Shown: positions 26,401 to 47,994, counted from the stretch's first letter. The stretch is 64,000 nt of DNA from Hybos culiciformis (GCA_964007475.1 OZ023275.1:14611829-14675828); one strand, 5' to 3'. The notes: a model not told the origin generated them from the letters alone. Numbers and translations: made by a program.

Positions 26401-28246
26401 GTAGCCGATCCTTATGATGTTCAAAATACATATTTCTTAATCTGTGGTTTTTTGTTCAAATTACATAGGAAGACACATAGTTAAATATATACATAATTGC
26501 ATATTTGTCACCATGTATCAGTAAGTAAGTAAGCAATTCATCGATAGTTTTTGCAATTATTTTTTTCTAATGTATTTTGCAAATCCACAAATTATTAATT
26601 GAATTTAAAATAATAACAAGGATCATATTTATAATGTAAATTTTATTTTTTTGTTGGCTAATGCGCATAATCAAAATTCACCGCTATGAAAATAAAATGT
26701 GGAAAACTTACATTTCATAATTTAATATAGAAATTTCATAAGAAAAGGAAAAAATTAAAATGAAAAAAAAAAAAGACAATTCTTTTTTTGGTACTTTTCC
26801 GTTAGCCGGGCGCTTTTTGCGGCGCAAAAAAAATTTACGGCGCACATGTATGGCGCGAAAAATGTTAGTGAAAACTTATGGTAATTTAAAATGAATAGTT
26901 TTTTCGTGTACCTTTTTTTTTTTTTTTTTATTTTGGCTTGGCGCGCTTCGCGCGATGTGAATGGGACGGGCATCCTGTAAATTTCTGCTCAACAGTCCCC
27001 GTCCCATTCGCATCGCGCGCCAAGGCAAAATAAAAAAAAAAAAAAGGTGCCCTAGGGGGTTCGGGGAGGCGGCAGCCGTCCCCCGATACACGAAAAAACT
27101 ATTCATTTTAATTTACCATAAGTTTTTATTAACATTTTTGGCGCCGTAAATTTGCGCCGTAAAATTTTTTGCGCCGCAAAAAGCGCCCGGCTAACGGAAA
27201 AGTACCCTTTTTTTTATATTCAAAATTTTCTGAAATTTTCTTTTTTTATAAAACTTTTTTTTTTTTAGGTTCAAGTAGGTAGAACAAAATAACAAAACTT
27301 TCAATAACGAAATCAGACATAGATATATTTAAGATGGTGTTAATGTTCGTTCTAAAGAAAAATTATTAATCTTTTTAATTTCTAGTTTTTCTAGGCATAT
27401 GTACCTACCTACTTAAGGTATTAAGTACATTTTTATAAGCAGTCTTGTTCTTTGGTTGATAATTATGAATAAATAAAACCAATAACCATCGTAGCTGAAC
27501 GAATGTCATTAGTCATTAGTTTTCAGTTTCTATCTTATTTCACCCATCTACCTACTTAGTATAAATGCTTCTTTTGTATTCTTCTAAACTTTGACATTAA
27601 CTTCAGAAAAATAATAGGATTGATATGGATTTGGTATCAATTCGAATTTTTCAATGTTATACCTGTTTAAATTGTGACATAACAATATTTTTCGGGCGTT
27701 GTATTCAATTTTTCCCAAAAAAATCACTGGATGTTGTAGAGATAATTGACCCATTTATTTTTATAAATTTTTTTTTTTTATCTTCTAGAGAAAAAAATTT
27801 AAAATAGGTACCTACTACCTACCTACGTAGGTTTAACCTCAAACTGCTTAGGTACTACCTATACCAACTAACAAAAAAAAAATGAAGAAACTTTGATTCT
27901 TATAGCTATAGGTAGGTTGGTACCTACTTAAGTCTTTAGAATTTTATCTCGTTTTGAAGAGCTAAAATAGGTACCTGGGTTGATAAGTACTTAGTTATAG
28001 GCAATCGTTATATCGTATCAAGAAAAACTTACCTATAACATCAGAATTTTTTGTGGATGCCTTAAACCATGAATCTTCACCGTATTTGCCTAATTTATAT
28101 TTTGAGTGTAAGAAATCTTTTGGGAAACCACATGTAACCGAAATAAAATGTGGAGATGATTTTGCATTTGGTTCCAATAGAGTTGAAAATCCATTGCGTA
28201 ATGCTCGAGTAAAAATTCGTGTTGTCCAGCTGAGTGAAGATTGCAT
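14404..28246 (-). CDS. PPTC7: Mitochondrial PP2C-type phosphatase PPTC7 (299 aa, five exons)
   Basis: Exons on minus: 28246-28033, 16175-15996, 15295-14979, 14922-14784, 14453-14404; 900 bp, phases consistent. The start [20 protein letters not shown] is Arg-rich and amphipathic, fitting a mitochondrial presequence. Metal-binding and catalytic PPM motifs are all present: VADGVGGW (about 73-80), GSSTAC (132-137), GDSGF (154-158), ATDGVFDN (218-225) and GKPDD (285-289). Length agrees with human PPTC7 (304 aa). PPTC7 dephosphorylates matrix and outer-membrane targets, is needed for coenzyme Q production and limits BNIP3/NIX mitophagy (family knowledge). The first intron is about 11.9 kb against a few hundred bp for the others and contains a foldback element and a possible nested exon. 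Convergent with Derlin-2. Confidence 0.94.
16176..23411. other. PPTC7 intron 1, distal part: no gene seen
   Basis: AT-rich intronic DNA with many short homopolymer runs. Short ORFs occur (for example at 16790-16975 and 17828-18088 on minus) but have AT-driven composition and no motif. No structured RNA or intact element was recognised. Confidence 0.6.
23412..23647 (-). CDS. Possible small nested gene or terminal exon (77 aa), unknown
   Basis: An open frame begins [14 protein letters not shown] and ends FLINGSILT followed by a stop. Its composition differs from the surrounding AT-driven ORFs: charged heptad-like spacing, one Pro, two Cys and several His, consistent with a small helical or coiled-coil protein. 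The ATG is immediately preceded by a good acceptor (long T-rich tract then ttttag at 23648-23656 on minus), so this is best read as the last exon of a transcript whose earlier exon(s), perhaps only 5' UTR, lie further right inside PPTC7 intron 1. A tttatt (minus aataaa) lies about 140 bp beyond the stop. I do not recognise the family. Confidence 0.45.
23648..26780. other. PPTC7 intron 1, middle part: no gene seen
   Basis: AT-rich, with repeated cctacctac / aagtaagtaa words and poly(T) tracts. No reliable exon for the possible nested gene could be assigned. Confidence 0.5.
26790..27206. mobile_element. Foldback (long inverted-repeat) element in PPTC7 intron 1
   Basis: The left end ggtacttttccgttagccgg is mirrored by the right end (other strand) of identical sequence. 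The arms stay complementary for most of the 417-bp length, through gcgctttttgcggcgcaaaa, a gaatagttttttcgtg block and gcgcgcttcgcgcgatg / catcgcgcgccaagg, around a short centre near 26970-26990. The GC-rich blocks stand out from the intron. Poly(T) on both sides is compatible with a T-rich target duplication. ORFs on both strands across it are by-products of the palindrome. The left arm has internal deletions relative to the right arm, which carries an extra ggcggcagccgtcccccg stretch. Confidence 0.9.
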
Positions 28247-29760
28247 TACTGAAATTATTATTTTTTTTTTTCGGTTTTTTAATTATAGGTTTTTAAGGTT
28301 GATTTTTATTATTAGTATATTAATTTTTTTTATTAACATTAAATTTTAAATTAAATTAATTTTTCGTTTAGGATCGTTTTTACCTCACGTTTTTATTTTT
28401 TTGAGAAAATTATAAATAAAAAAAAAAATATTATTTCTTTTTAAAAGTAAATTTTACGTCAAAATCACGAGGAACATCATTTTTTTTTTTTAATTTATCG
28501 CTTTTGTCTTCACAGCAAAATTTGTCAGACAAAATATATATAAAAAATGAAATAAAATAAAATTAGGTATAAATTTTTTATTTTTTCCAAAATTTTAGAA
28601 CACTAAATTTAAATTAAATATATTTTGATATAACATTTTTTAATTGATATTTTTATTTTCTTATTAAATTAAATTTTATTTTATTTTATTTTTTTTTTTC
28701 TAATATTTTATTTTTTTATTTATTACGAGAACAACGCGTGCTAGCATCGCAATAATTTCAATTCGAATCAAGAAAGAAGACACTTTGTTAGGCTGGCTGA
28801 TTATTTATTTGCAGCGCACCTCCGCCGTAAACTAGATTTGTTTCACGTCTTTCAATAAATCAACCGACTTGCAGCCGTTAAAAAAAAGTGTTCTTCATAA
28901 ATTGTAAACAAAGATGATATACACAAGATTTGAAACTCTCTCATAGATATCTGTATATACGCCCCAAACAGCCATTCAAAAGAAGATATTTTTTTTGATA
29001 TCCGGCTCGGAAAACTGTTCATTCTCATCTAAATAAATACACGGTTGTTTCTAATTTTTTTTAACACTCGCTACCGTTGCGTTGTCGTTCTCGCTCCCAA
29101 TGGTGTTTAGTACTCAAGGCTGCAATTACGGCATTTTTGCAATTTTTGTGAAGATTTTAAAATAAAAAACTTTTATGCTAAATGAAGGATGACTTCGCGC
29201 ATCGTCGGTTCTAGTCGTAATCAAATTCATGTATCAAAAGATATCGCGTAATTAACGTTAACGTCGCGTCCATACATTTTCATATATTTAATATTTCATT
29301 TGTCATTTGCATCGCGTCCGTCGCTTCGAGTTTAACCAAACCATAAGATTCTATGCTGCTACTTAGCGACGCTTATATCTAAAAAATTGTCGCTGCTGCG
29401 ATGATCGCGTCGGCGCCTCTTCTATCTAATACCATAAAGGAAGTATAAATAGAGGAACTAGTCCCATACAAAAAATTCGAATAAAAAAAGTTAAACATAA
29501 TTAGATCAGACCCCCAAGCTTTTATTTTTGTTTAGAATATATCGCTATAACGAGAGAGCTTTAAAGCTTTTAAATTTTTTTTTATATAAAGCTTTTAAAA
29601 ATAAACAAAATATTTCCTTTGTTATAATTGCATTTTAATGTTTACTAGTATTTGTTCTCTATGAAAAAAAAAAAATTGGGTTATAAATGTAAATAAAAAA
29701 ATTATATTTGAAAGCATTAATAAATTAATTTTATTTCATGTTTATTTACATATCGTCGTT
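28247..29760. promoter_or_regulatory. PPTC7 5' flank with GC-rich patches
   Basis: Upstream of the PPTC7 ATG on minus. From about 28730 to 29430 it has GC-richer blocks (acgcgtgctagcatcgc, gcagcgcacctccgccg, cgctaccgttgcgttgtcg, gatgatcgcgtcggcg) in otherwise AT-rich DNA. Part may be the PPTC7 promoter or 5' UTR. The right end (about 29360-29425) resembles the terminal zone of the MITE at 5116-5486 and is probably a relic of the same family. Confidence 0.45.
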
Positions 29761-30006
29761 CTCGTGCAAAAAGCACGAAACTGTAAGTTTGGCCGTTTTG
29801 ACCTAATATTGTACAAAAATCATAAAAAACTAAAATTTGAATATGTTCAAAGTCGAAAGCTCTCATAAATTATCCGCAATGACTATTTCTATTTTCCCGA
29901 AAGTACCAAAACGTACTACAAAAAAAGAAAAAAAAAAATTTCAAAACCAATTTTCTCAAAATTATGTTTTTGCAGTTTCGTGATTTTTGCATGAGACCGA
30001 CGATGT
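29749..30006. mobile_element. Short inverted-repeat element (probable MITE relic)
   Basis: The left arm catatcgtcgttctcgtgca (from 29749, about 36 bp) is complementary to 29971-30006, with a few mismatches, through the shared core gcaaaaa-cacgaaactg. The interior of about 185 bp is not palindromic and has no ORF. No clear target duplication was found. Confidence 0.6.
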
Positions 30007-31545
30007 TCACATTATTTTATATCATTGGAATAATGATTTTTTTGTTTTTTTATTTTGGTTTGAAAGAATACTTTAGCTTTGTAATAATATCCCTTTTATA
30101 AATTTTGAGCCTTTTATTATTAAAAGTGTTTATAACAAACTCCAAAAATTTAAATTTATGTTCATAACATTCGTCTGTTTCGGTGAACTAGAAATCATAT
30201 TTTTTTGATAATTTTGTTGCGCAATGTAATTGTATACTGTTTGTTAAATTTTTTTTTTTATAAACTTTTTGAGCAAAATATTTATCAAAAAATTTTATAT
30301 GAAATCTGTTAATTTCAAACAGATCATCTTTTAGTGCTTTCAAATAAAATATTTCCAAATCAGTCTAATAATTCTTGCGATATAAAAATTGTTCTGATTT
30401 CAATACAAGGACATCATTAGTTTTTTTTAAAGTTTTTTTATGATTGGGGTCGATAGAAGATAGCCGACTACTTTTTATGGAGCTCTAACTTCATGAATTA
30501 GTAAAATATTTACGTGAAGGTTGGCCATTAAAAAAAGTGCGACTACCTACTCATTAATATATAAAATAAATTAATAAATACTTTACTTTATATTATTCAA
30601 ATTATTTATACTTATTTTAATTCCGTATCCAAATTGATAAATTTTCAATAATAATAAAATATTCCGGTATAATTTTCTTAATGTCCTTATAAAAATTTCA
30701 AAATTTAAATAATTAAAACAAAGTTCATGCAAAATATTTTACCATTAATTTACCATTATTTTACCATTAAATGCAAAACACTTTTATTTTAAAGAACGAA
30801 CTAATTAAACGTAAATTCACGAAAAAAAATAAAACAATGTCTCCCACTATCGTTTAAGAATATTTTATCCAAAGGATATAGGTAAAATATTATGACATAT
30901 TATCTCTTTTTTAATGTAAAAATTAAATTGTAATAGATATATTTATTGATTTGAAATAACTTATGATAAGAATTTTATAAATTTCAATGAAGACCAAGAT
31001 GCATGCTAGTTTTTGAAAAAAAAAAAATCATAGATGCAATAAATTGATATTAGCACATCAAAACAATACATATTTAGACACATATTTTTTCATTTATTCA
31101 TTATAGTTTTATAGATTTTTCGCACAACTACATTCGAATTTTTATAAGTTGTGTAATTTTAAAACTAAACATCCTCAAAATTGAAAAAATTAATGAGTAT
31201 TAGAGAGAATAGAAAAGCTTTTTTGTATACATATGTTTTGGGGGTCTGAAAAAATAGGAAAAAAAATAAAAACGATATTTTAAAAAGTTGTTTGACATAG
31301 TTACTCTATATTATACTTCCTTTATGCTAATACAATATTTTGTTTAGAAAAAGAAATGCCCGCCTATATTTAGGCAATATTATTATTTTATTATTTATTA
31401 TATGTATATGATATACCATACTCCATACCTACGAGTAGTGTCGATTAAAGGAACCAAAAAAATTTGATAAGCCCCCGATTGTGACAAAGAATTCCGATAA
31501 ATAGATTAAAGCGGATTTCATTATTCATTATTTAAATAAAGCATT
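30007..31545. other. Non-coding, nothing recognised
   Basis: AT-rich intergenic DNA between the inverted-repeat element and the FLYWCH pseudo-exon. No ORF, repeat or RNA gene is supported. Confidence 0.55.
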
Positions 31546-31548
31546 ATC

Positions 31549-32012
31549 ATTGTCGTCTACCATCATCCGTCATTTTCATTAAATGTTTCATCTTAAACGC
31601 AATTTCATCAAATTTTAAAGGTCGAAGTTTTAAAGCCTGGAGTACACCTATTTCTGGTTTTGAATGGAACGTTATTTGCTGTTTCAGCATTATAATTTTC
31701 AGCCGGATCATTTTTGGATTTCAAAATTCAAGATTTTCATTCAGTGATTCAGTCAATAATCTGAACAACTTTTAGCGGATGCATCTTTAGAGGAGCAATT
31801 CCAATATCCACTGATTTTTACTTTTTCCTATGCCATTTAGTTATATATTTGTGTAACGTAATCACGAAAAAGAATCTTTTGGTAAATAATTAACGATTTG
31901 AGAATAAAATTTAGCTTGAACTTGAACATCATCACTTTACTCTATTTAAGTTTACGACATTTTATTTCTTTTTTATTACCCACTTTAGTATGTTCTTAAC
32001 TTAAATAATGTT
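31549..32012 (-). pseudogene. Decayed copy of the last FLYWCH-gene exon
   Basis: Colinear with 38017-38535 in the same orientation. Shared blocks include ttcattaaatgtttca, tggaacgtt-gct...tcagcattataa, ttttagccgga-catctttgg (with changes), gaggagcaa, tttgagaata and ctctattta. On minus this is the part encoding the acidic region and the basic spacer repeats of the FLYWCH protein. Several small indels and in-frame stops (right after the acidic NEND stretch) show it no longer encodes protein. It marks the left end of a segmental duplication that also carried the small 3CxxC gene next to it. Confidence 0.82.
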
Positions 32013-32057
32013 TAAGATTGGAAACTTCGTTAAAAAAGAAAGAAAGATAATTTAAAA

Positions 32058-32236
32058 TCAAACGGCAAGACTTATAACTAATACTAATTACATATAAGAG
32101 AAAAAAAAGGAATGTTTATTTTAATTTCAATTTGTGTTCAATGTTCAGCAGAAATCACAAAGGCATTCTACAATTCAGTTGTATCTAATTTCGTTGAATA
32201 TTTTTATCATAATTCTGTAAAGTCTTATTTATCAAC
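32058..32236 (+). other. Duplicated promoter / 5' UTR exon of 3CxxC gene copy A
   Basis: Sequence from aaacggcaagact through tgttcag...aatcacaaa, tacaatt, agttgtat and ttgaatatttttat to tatcaac, followed by gtgagt, is closely matched at 41008-41194 upstream of the second 3CxxC gene. The two copies keep the donor gtgagt at the same place, which supports a real non-coding first exon ending at 32236. The transcription start cannot be fixed. Confidence 0.65.
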
Positions 32237-32811
32237 GTGAGTATTTTTTCAATTTTACTTAAAATTTTATATTTTAGTGATTAGGCTTATAGGAATAAGA
32301 TAGTAGATACTCTTGTAGTATATTACTGCATTGCATATGCATTATGCATACCTTAAATACATACACATGAACAGGGCTTGTGAGAGACACTTGGAGGCTC
32401 AAGTCCGGAATGGAGTTCAAAAAATTAAATTGTAGAGGTTATTTTTAGAGAAAAAAAAACTTAAACAATTTCAGCTTAAACTTTGAATACGTTAAATACT
32501 ACTTAGTATTAATCAAGTAGTAACTACTGCTTAATAAACTTTTATATAATAATTTCAACTTATGTTACAACTTAAAGCATAATAAATATTTCACTAAGAA
32601 CCATAAGAATGAAATCATAATATTGAGCAGTTAGTTTTTTTTATTTTATTTATTTATTTATTAACAATTTCTTTTGTTTTTTTATTTACAATTGCATAAA
32701 CAACAAGCTAATAATTTGTAGTCAATTTTACTTATAAAAACAGTTTAAGATAAAAACTGGTGTAGGTATATAAGAATTTTTTCATTTTCAATCCAATAAC
32801 AAAATAATCCT

Positions 32812-35095
32812 AACTTTACTTTACTTTAGTTTACTTTACTTTACTTTACTTTACTTTACTTTACTTTACTTTACTTTACTTTACTTTACTTTACTTTACT
32901 TTACTTTACTTTACTTTACTTTACTTTACTTTACTTTACTTTACTTTACTTTACTTTACTTTACTTTACTTTACTTTACTTTACTTTACTTTACTTTACT
33001 TTACTTTACTTTACTTTACTTTACTTTACTTTACTTTACTTTACTTTACTTTACTTTACTTTACTTTACTTTACTTTACTTTACTTTACTTTACTTTACT
33101 TTACTTTACTTTACTTTACTTTACTTTACTTTACTTTACTTTACTTTACTTTACTTTACTTTACTTTACTTTACTTTACTTTACTTTACTTTACTTTACT
33201 TTACTTTACTTTACTTTACTTTACTTTACTTTACTTTACTTTACTTTACTTTACTTTACTTTACTTTACTTTACTTTACTTTACTTTACTTTACTTTACT
33301 TTACTTTACTTTACTTTACTTTACTTTACTTTACTTTACTTTACTTTACTTTACTTTACTTTACTTTACTTTACTTTACTTTACTTTACTTTACTTTACT
33401 TTACTTTACTTTACTTTACTTTACTTTACTTTACTTTACTTTACTTTACTTTACTTTACTTTACTTTACTTTACTTTACTTTACTTTACTTTACTTTACT
33501 TTACTTTACTTTACTTTACTTTACTTTACTTTACTTTACTTTACTTTACTTTACTTTACTTTACTTTACTTTACTTTACTTTACTTTACTTTACTTTACT
33601 TTACTTTACTTTACTTTACTTTACTTTACTTTACTTTACTTTACTTTACTTTACTTTACTTTACTTTACTTTACTTTACTTTACTTTACTTTACTTTACT
33701 TTACTTTACTTTACTTTACTTTACTTTACTTTACTTTACTTTACTTTACTTTACTTTACTTTACTTTACTTTACTTTACTTTACTTTACTTTACTTTACT
33801 TTACTTTACTTTACTTTACTTTACTTTACTTTACTTTACTTTACTTTACTTTACTTTACTTTACTTTACTTTACTTTACTTTACTTTACTTTACTTTACT
33901 TTACTTTACTTTACTTTACTTTACTTTACTTTACTTTACTTTACTTTACTTTACTTTACTTTACTTTACTTTACTTTACTTTACTTTACTTTACTTTACT
34001 TTACTTTACTTTACTTTACTTTACTTTACTTTACTTTACTTTACTTTACTTTACTTTACTTTACTTTACTTTACTTTACTTTACTTTACTTTACTTTACT
34101 TTACTTTACTTTACTTTACTTTACTTTACTTTACTTTACTTTACTTTACTTTACTTTACTTTACTTTACTTTACTTTACTTTACTTTACTTTACTTTACT
34201 TTACTTTACTTTACTTTACTTTACTTTACTTTACTTTACTTTACTTTACTTTACTTTACTTTACTTTACTTTACTTTACTTTACTTTACTTTACTTTACT
34301 TTACTTTACTTTACTTTACTTTACTTTACTTTACTTTACTTTACTTTACTTTACTTTACTTTACTTTACTTTACTTTACTTTACTTTACTTTACTTTACT
34401 TTACTTTACTTTACTTTACTTTACTTTACTTTACTTTACTTTACTTTACTTTACTTTACTTTACTTTACTTTACTTTACTTTACTTTACTTTACTTTACT
34501 TTACTTTACTTTACTTTACTTTACTTTACTTTACTTTACTTTACTTTACTTTACTTTACTTTACTTTACTTTACTTTACTTTACTTTACTTTACTTTACT
34601 TTACTTTACTTTACTTTACTTTACTTTACTTTACTTTACTTTACTTTACTTTACTTTACTTTACTTTACTTTACTTTACTTTACTTTACTTTACTTTACT
34701 TTACTTTACTTTACTTTACTTTACTTTACTTTACTTTACTTTACTTTACTTTACTTTACTTTACTTTACTTTACTTTACTTTACTTTACTTTACTTTACT
34801 TTACTTTACTTTACTTTACTTTACTTTACTTTACTTTACTTTACTTTACTTTACTTTACTTTACTTTACTTTACTTTACTTTACTTTACTTTACTTTACT
34901 TTACTTTACTTTACTTTACTTTACTTTACTTTACTTTACTTTACATTACTTTACTTTACTTTACTTTACTTTACTTTACTTTACTTTACTTTACTTTACT
35001 TTACTTTACTTTACTTTACTTTACTTTACTTTACTTTACTTTACTTTACTTTACTTTACTTTACTTTACTTTAGTTTACTTTACTTTACTTTACT
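32812..35095. repeat. (TTTAC)n pentanucleotide array, 2.28 kb
   Basis: About 457 units of ttact/tttac with very few variants: tttag at about 32826-32829 and again at 35071-35074, plus a t-to-a change at 34945. It lies within the first intron of 3CxxC copy A. The sense-strand unit contains no AG, GT or ATG, so it offers no new splice sites or starts. Such uniformity means recent expansion or strong homogenisation. The true length may differ from the assembled one. Confidence 0.99.
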
Positions 35096-35441
35096 GTTAC
35101 ATTTATGTTTATATAATCATTTTAGTTGTTTTTCCTAAATCTACCCTCTAATTTTTTGTCTCGTTGTTTGTTGCATGCGTAAAAGTACGAATTAAACTTC
35201 ATTGATCGTTTTGTATAATGTTTGGAGGCCCCCTAAATTAAGAAGCCCATGTCAAAAGACTCTTCTGACCCCTCCCTCTTCTTGGGCCTGCATATAAAGT
35301 AGGTACATAAATAAGAAGTTCGTAAAACTATATAATAAGTACAAACTAATTGGAAAAAATGTGAATACAAAAAAAAAATATTTTCAATTAAATTGTTAAC
35401 AACGATAAAGAGTTTCTTTAAATTGAATTTTCTTTTTTTAG

Positions 35442-35708
<267 letters not shown>

Positions 35709-37140
35709 ATCATTTATTTTAATTGCAAACATAAACCGTTAATGTTTTCCTCGAAAATGTAACTTACACAAAATACACTTATTTTTAATTTAAAAAAAGA
35801 AATTGAAGTTTTTATTTTTATCTTGTGTTCATTCTAAAAAATTAAATCCCCGAAATGAAATAATAAAATAATACATACAGGTACAAATGTTTATATATTC
35901 TTAACCATATCGTTTTCTCATAAAATAAAGCAGCAAACACGACCCTAGAAATACTGTGTGTAGATTTCTGTTTTTTTTTTTAAGTTCATTACTCGTAATA
36001 AATTTGAACAGAAACAATCAACGGAAACTTTAAAATGTTTGTCAAAAATTTATTAAAAAATCAATAATCACAATCTCTGATTATTTAGTAATGTATTAAC
36101 ATTAATTAAGTATAATGATATTAATATGAAGTAGGTACTTAGATTATTTATTTGTAACTTTATTAGAAACAGTATTATTATAAACAGAATTTCTAGTGTT
36201 CAAAATGTCATGTTATTGAATACATTTTGTAGCTTACAGTTCCTATCTTATGTTCTATAACTATTAATCAAAATATGTGCAGTTAACAAAATTATCAATT
36301 TAATTACCTAACTTTTTTTAATCATTATTTTTTAAATTGTAATGAAATTTTTTATCTGAAAGGTGTGTACATAAGATTTTTTTTATCCTGATAACAGATT
36401 GGACTTTTAAAATCTGGTCACCTACCCTTACATTGCCACTATTTAATAACTTTTTGGTTAACGATTCATTTTAATGGTTACCTACAATTAAATAATTTGC
36501 AAATGAACAAAATTATAAAAACAGCTTCACAAGATTTACGTGAGTGCATTGAAGGATTAAACATTAAAAGTAAAACAAAATTTTATATTAAATTTATATT
36601 TAAGAATTTTTAATGAATACAATAAAATTAATCACTTAAATCTAATATAGTACACTATGAACAATGTTTTCCACCCTTAAAATATATACCTAGATATATT
36701 ATGCAATGTGCCTGTGTATAAATTTATTGAAAAATTACTTAATTGATAGAACCAAAAATCATCAAATTGATTTTTAATGTTTTTATAAAAAGAATTTTTT
36801 TTATAAACAAAGAGACTTACTTACCAGAATTAAAAAAAATAATTATTTAGTTACACCTTTATTTTAAAATAATAAAATAATAAGTATGCGTATATTAAGT
36901 TACTTTATCCACAAAATACATGTGTAAGTACATGTACTAAGCCTTCTTATATTTAGGGGACATTATTAGTATTTCATAAGGCCTAATAGACATAATTAAA
37001 CATTTAAAAATATAAACTATTTACGGGTATGTAACTTTCTTTATATCTACTTATTTTAAATTCCATTATAGAAACCACAATTTTCGCCATAATATATTTC
37101 TTTTAGTTTTGAGGAAAAAAATAAATATAATAATTAATTA
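35709..37140. other. 3' flank of 3CxxC copy A; no gene seen
   Basis: The first 270 bp resemble the flank of copy B (taatgtttt-ct, aagtttttat-tttt-cttgtg). The words aaatccccgaaat...aataataaaat and gtagatttct at about 35850-35972 recur at 43310-43365. The rest is AT-rich, with only a 36-codon ATG frame at 36503 of no evident merit. Confidence 0.55.
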
Positions 37141-37600
37141 CAGTTTATAATTTAAAGGGCATCAGGAACTAATATCGAAGTAACTAATGCCGAAAACACT
37201 GTAATGAAATAAAATGAAAAAAAAAATACCAAAAAGGAATGGATGCCGAAAAAATGTTTAATTAAAAACCTAAAATGAATTAATCTAGAAAGGTAGAAAA
37301 AAGACCCGTGGCTAAAATCTGAAAAAAAAAATTGCATTAAAACGTTCAGACAAGCTGATAAAAAATTTATAGACGCGATGTCATTTGAAAAATGTCTGTG
37401 TCTAAAATTTTCAAAAAATTGTCGTTGGACATGTTGCTGAAATAATAATTAATAAAAATGAGTTCTCGGTTTTCCGGGTTTTTGACTTCCTCTATTTTTA
37501 AGCTCCGGGATTTTTTTTCCAAGTTTTTAAATTCGAGGATTTTGTGTTCCGGGTTTTTAAATTCGGGATTTTGACTTCCTGGATTAAATACCCACCCCCT
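37141..37600. repeat. Low-complexity region with degenerate repeated phrase
   Basis: At about 37459-37590 the phrases ccgggtttttgacttcc, ccgggattttttttcc, ccgggtttttaaattcg and cgggattttgacttcctgg recur several times with variation, a small degenerate tandem array. The preceding 37141-37440 has repeated atgccgaaaa words. Neither has coding support. It lies just downstream of the FLYWCH gene's stop codon. Confidence 0.6.
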
Positions 37601-37760
37601 CCCCTTCGGAAATTTTATATCTTTTTATTTAAAATTTTTTCCACATTAATTGTTCTTTATAGTTTATTTCAAAATTAACTAATATAAATATTAAATTATT
37701 TTTGAATTCATTCAGCGCTAGTTTCTAAAGTCATGTTCAGAAAGTAATTCTTTACTACAA

Positions 37761-47434
<9,674 letters not shown>

Positions 47435-47994
47435 TTTCACTTTTTTTTTGTAGAATAGAAACGGAAAAAAGAATTTATTTTAAATAATTTTTAAATTTTT
47501 TTTATACGGCTTTATTAATTTTTTTTTTTTTTTAAATTCTACATTAATTTTTTATTTTTTATTTTATTGTTATTTTTTCTCAAAATCTTTATTTTCTCCT
47601 TCGCTTTTTTTTTCTACAAAAGAAGAAAAAGAAAACAAAAAAAATTAAGTTGTCAAATCAGGGCGTAGTAAATTTTGGCGCGCATAAAATTATATGACCC
47701 AATCATTTTTAAGAAGTTTATTTGACGAGGTATGCGACCTAAGAAAAAGAAGTATGGTGAATTTTAATTATGTTTTTTTTTGAAATTTGAACCATGGTTA
47801 GTTAAAATAGATTAGGTCTTAAGAGAATTATTATTAAGCAATAATTTTTCAAAGTTTTTTGAAAGATTTCCTAGGTTAAGCATGCTTTAGATCTCCGAAC
47901 TTTGTTTGGTCTTTATTTTTACAGCTCATTTGAAAAATTTCGCATTTTTTTTTTAATTAATACATACTAGTTGCTAATTTTGGTTGGATTTACT
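47435..47994. promoter_or_regulatory. FLYWCH gene 5' flank
   Basis: Sequence upstream of the FLYWCH start codon on minus, with poly(T)/poly(A) runs. It should contain the 5' UTR and promoter. No specific element could be named. Confidence 0.4.

Noticed and set aside
26755..27149. Three overlapping frames of 60-76 aa on both strands
   Set aside because: By-products of the foldback element's palindrome; both strands give near-identical peptides.
28053..28349. 98-aa frame on plus
   Set aside because: Antisense to PPTC7 exon 1, whose frame, splice phase and motifs are firm.
32812..35095. TTTAC array as telomeric repeat
   Set aside because: Insect telomeres are typically TTAGG; this is a simple pentanucleotide inside a gene intron.
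36503..36613. 36-codon ATG frame
   Set aside because: Ends in an Ile/Lys/Phe run, has no splice link or motif, and fits chance.
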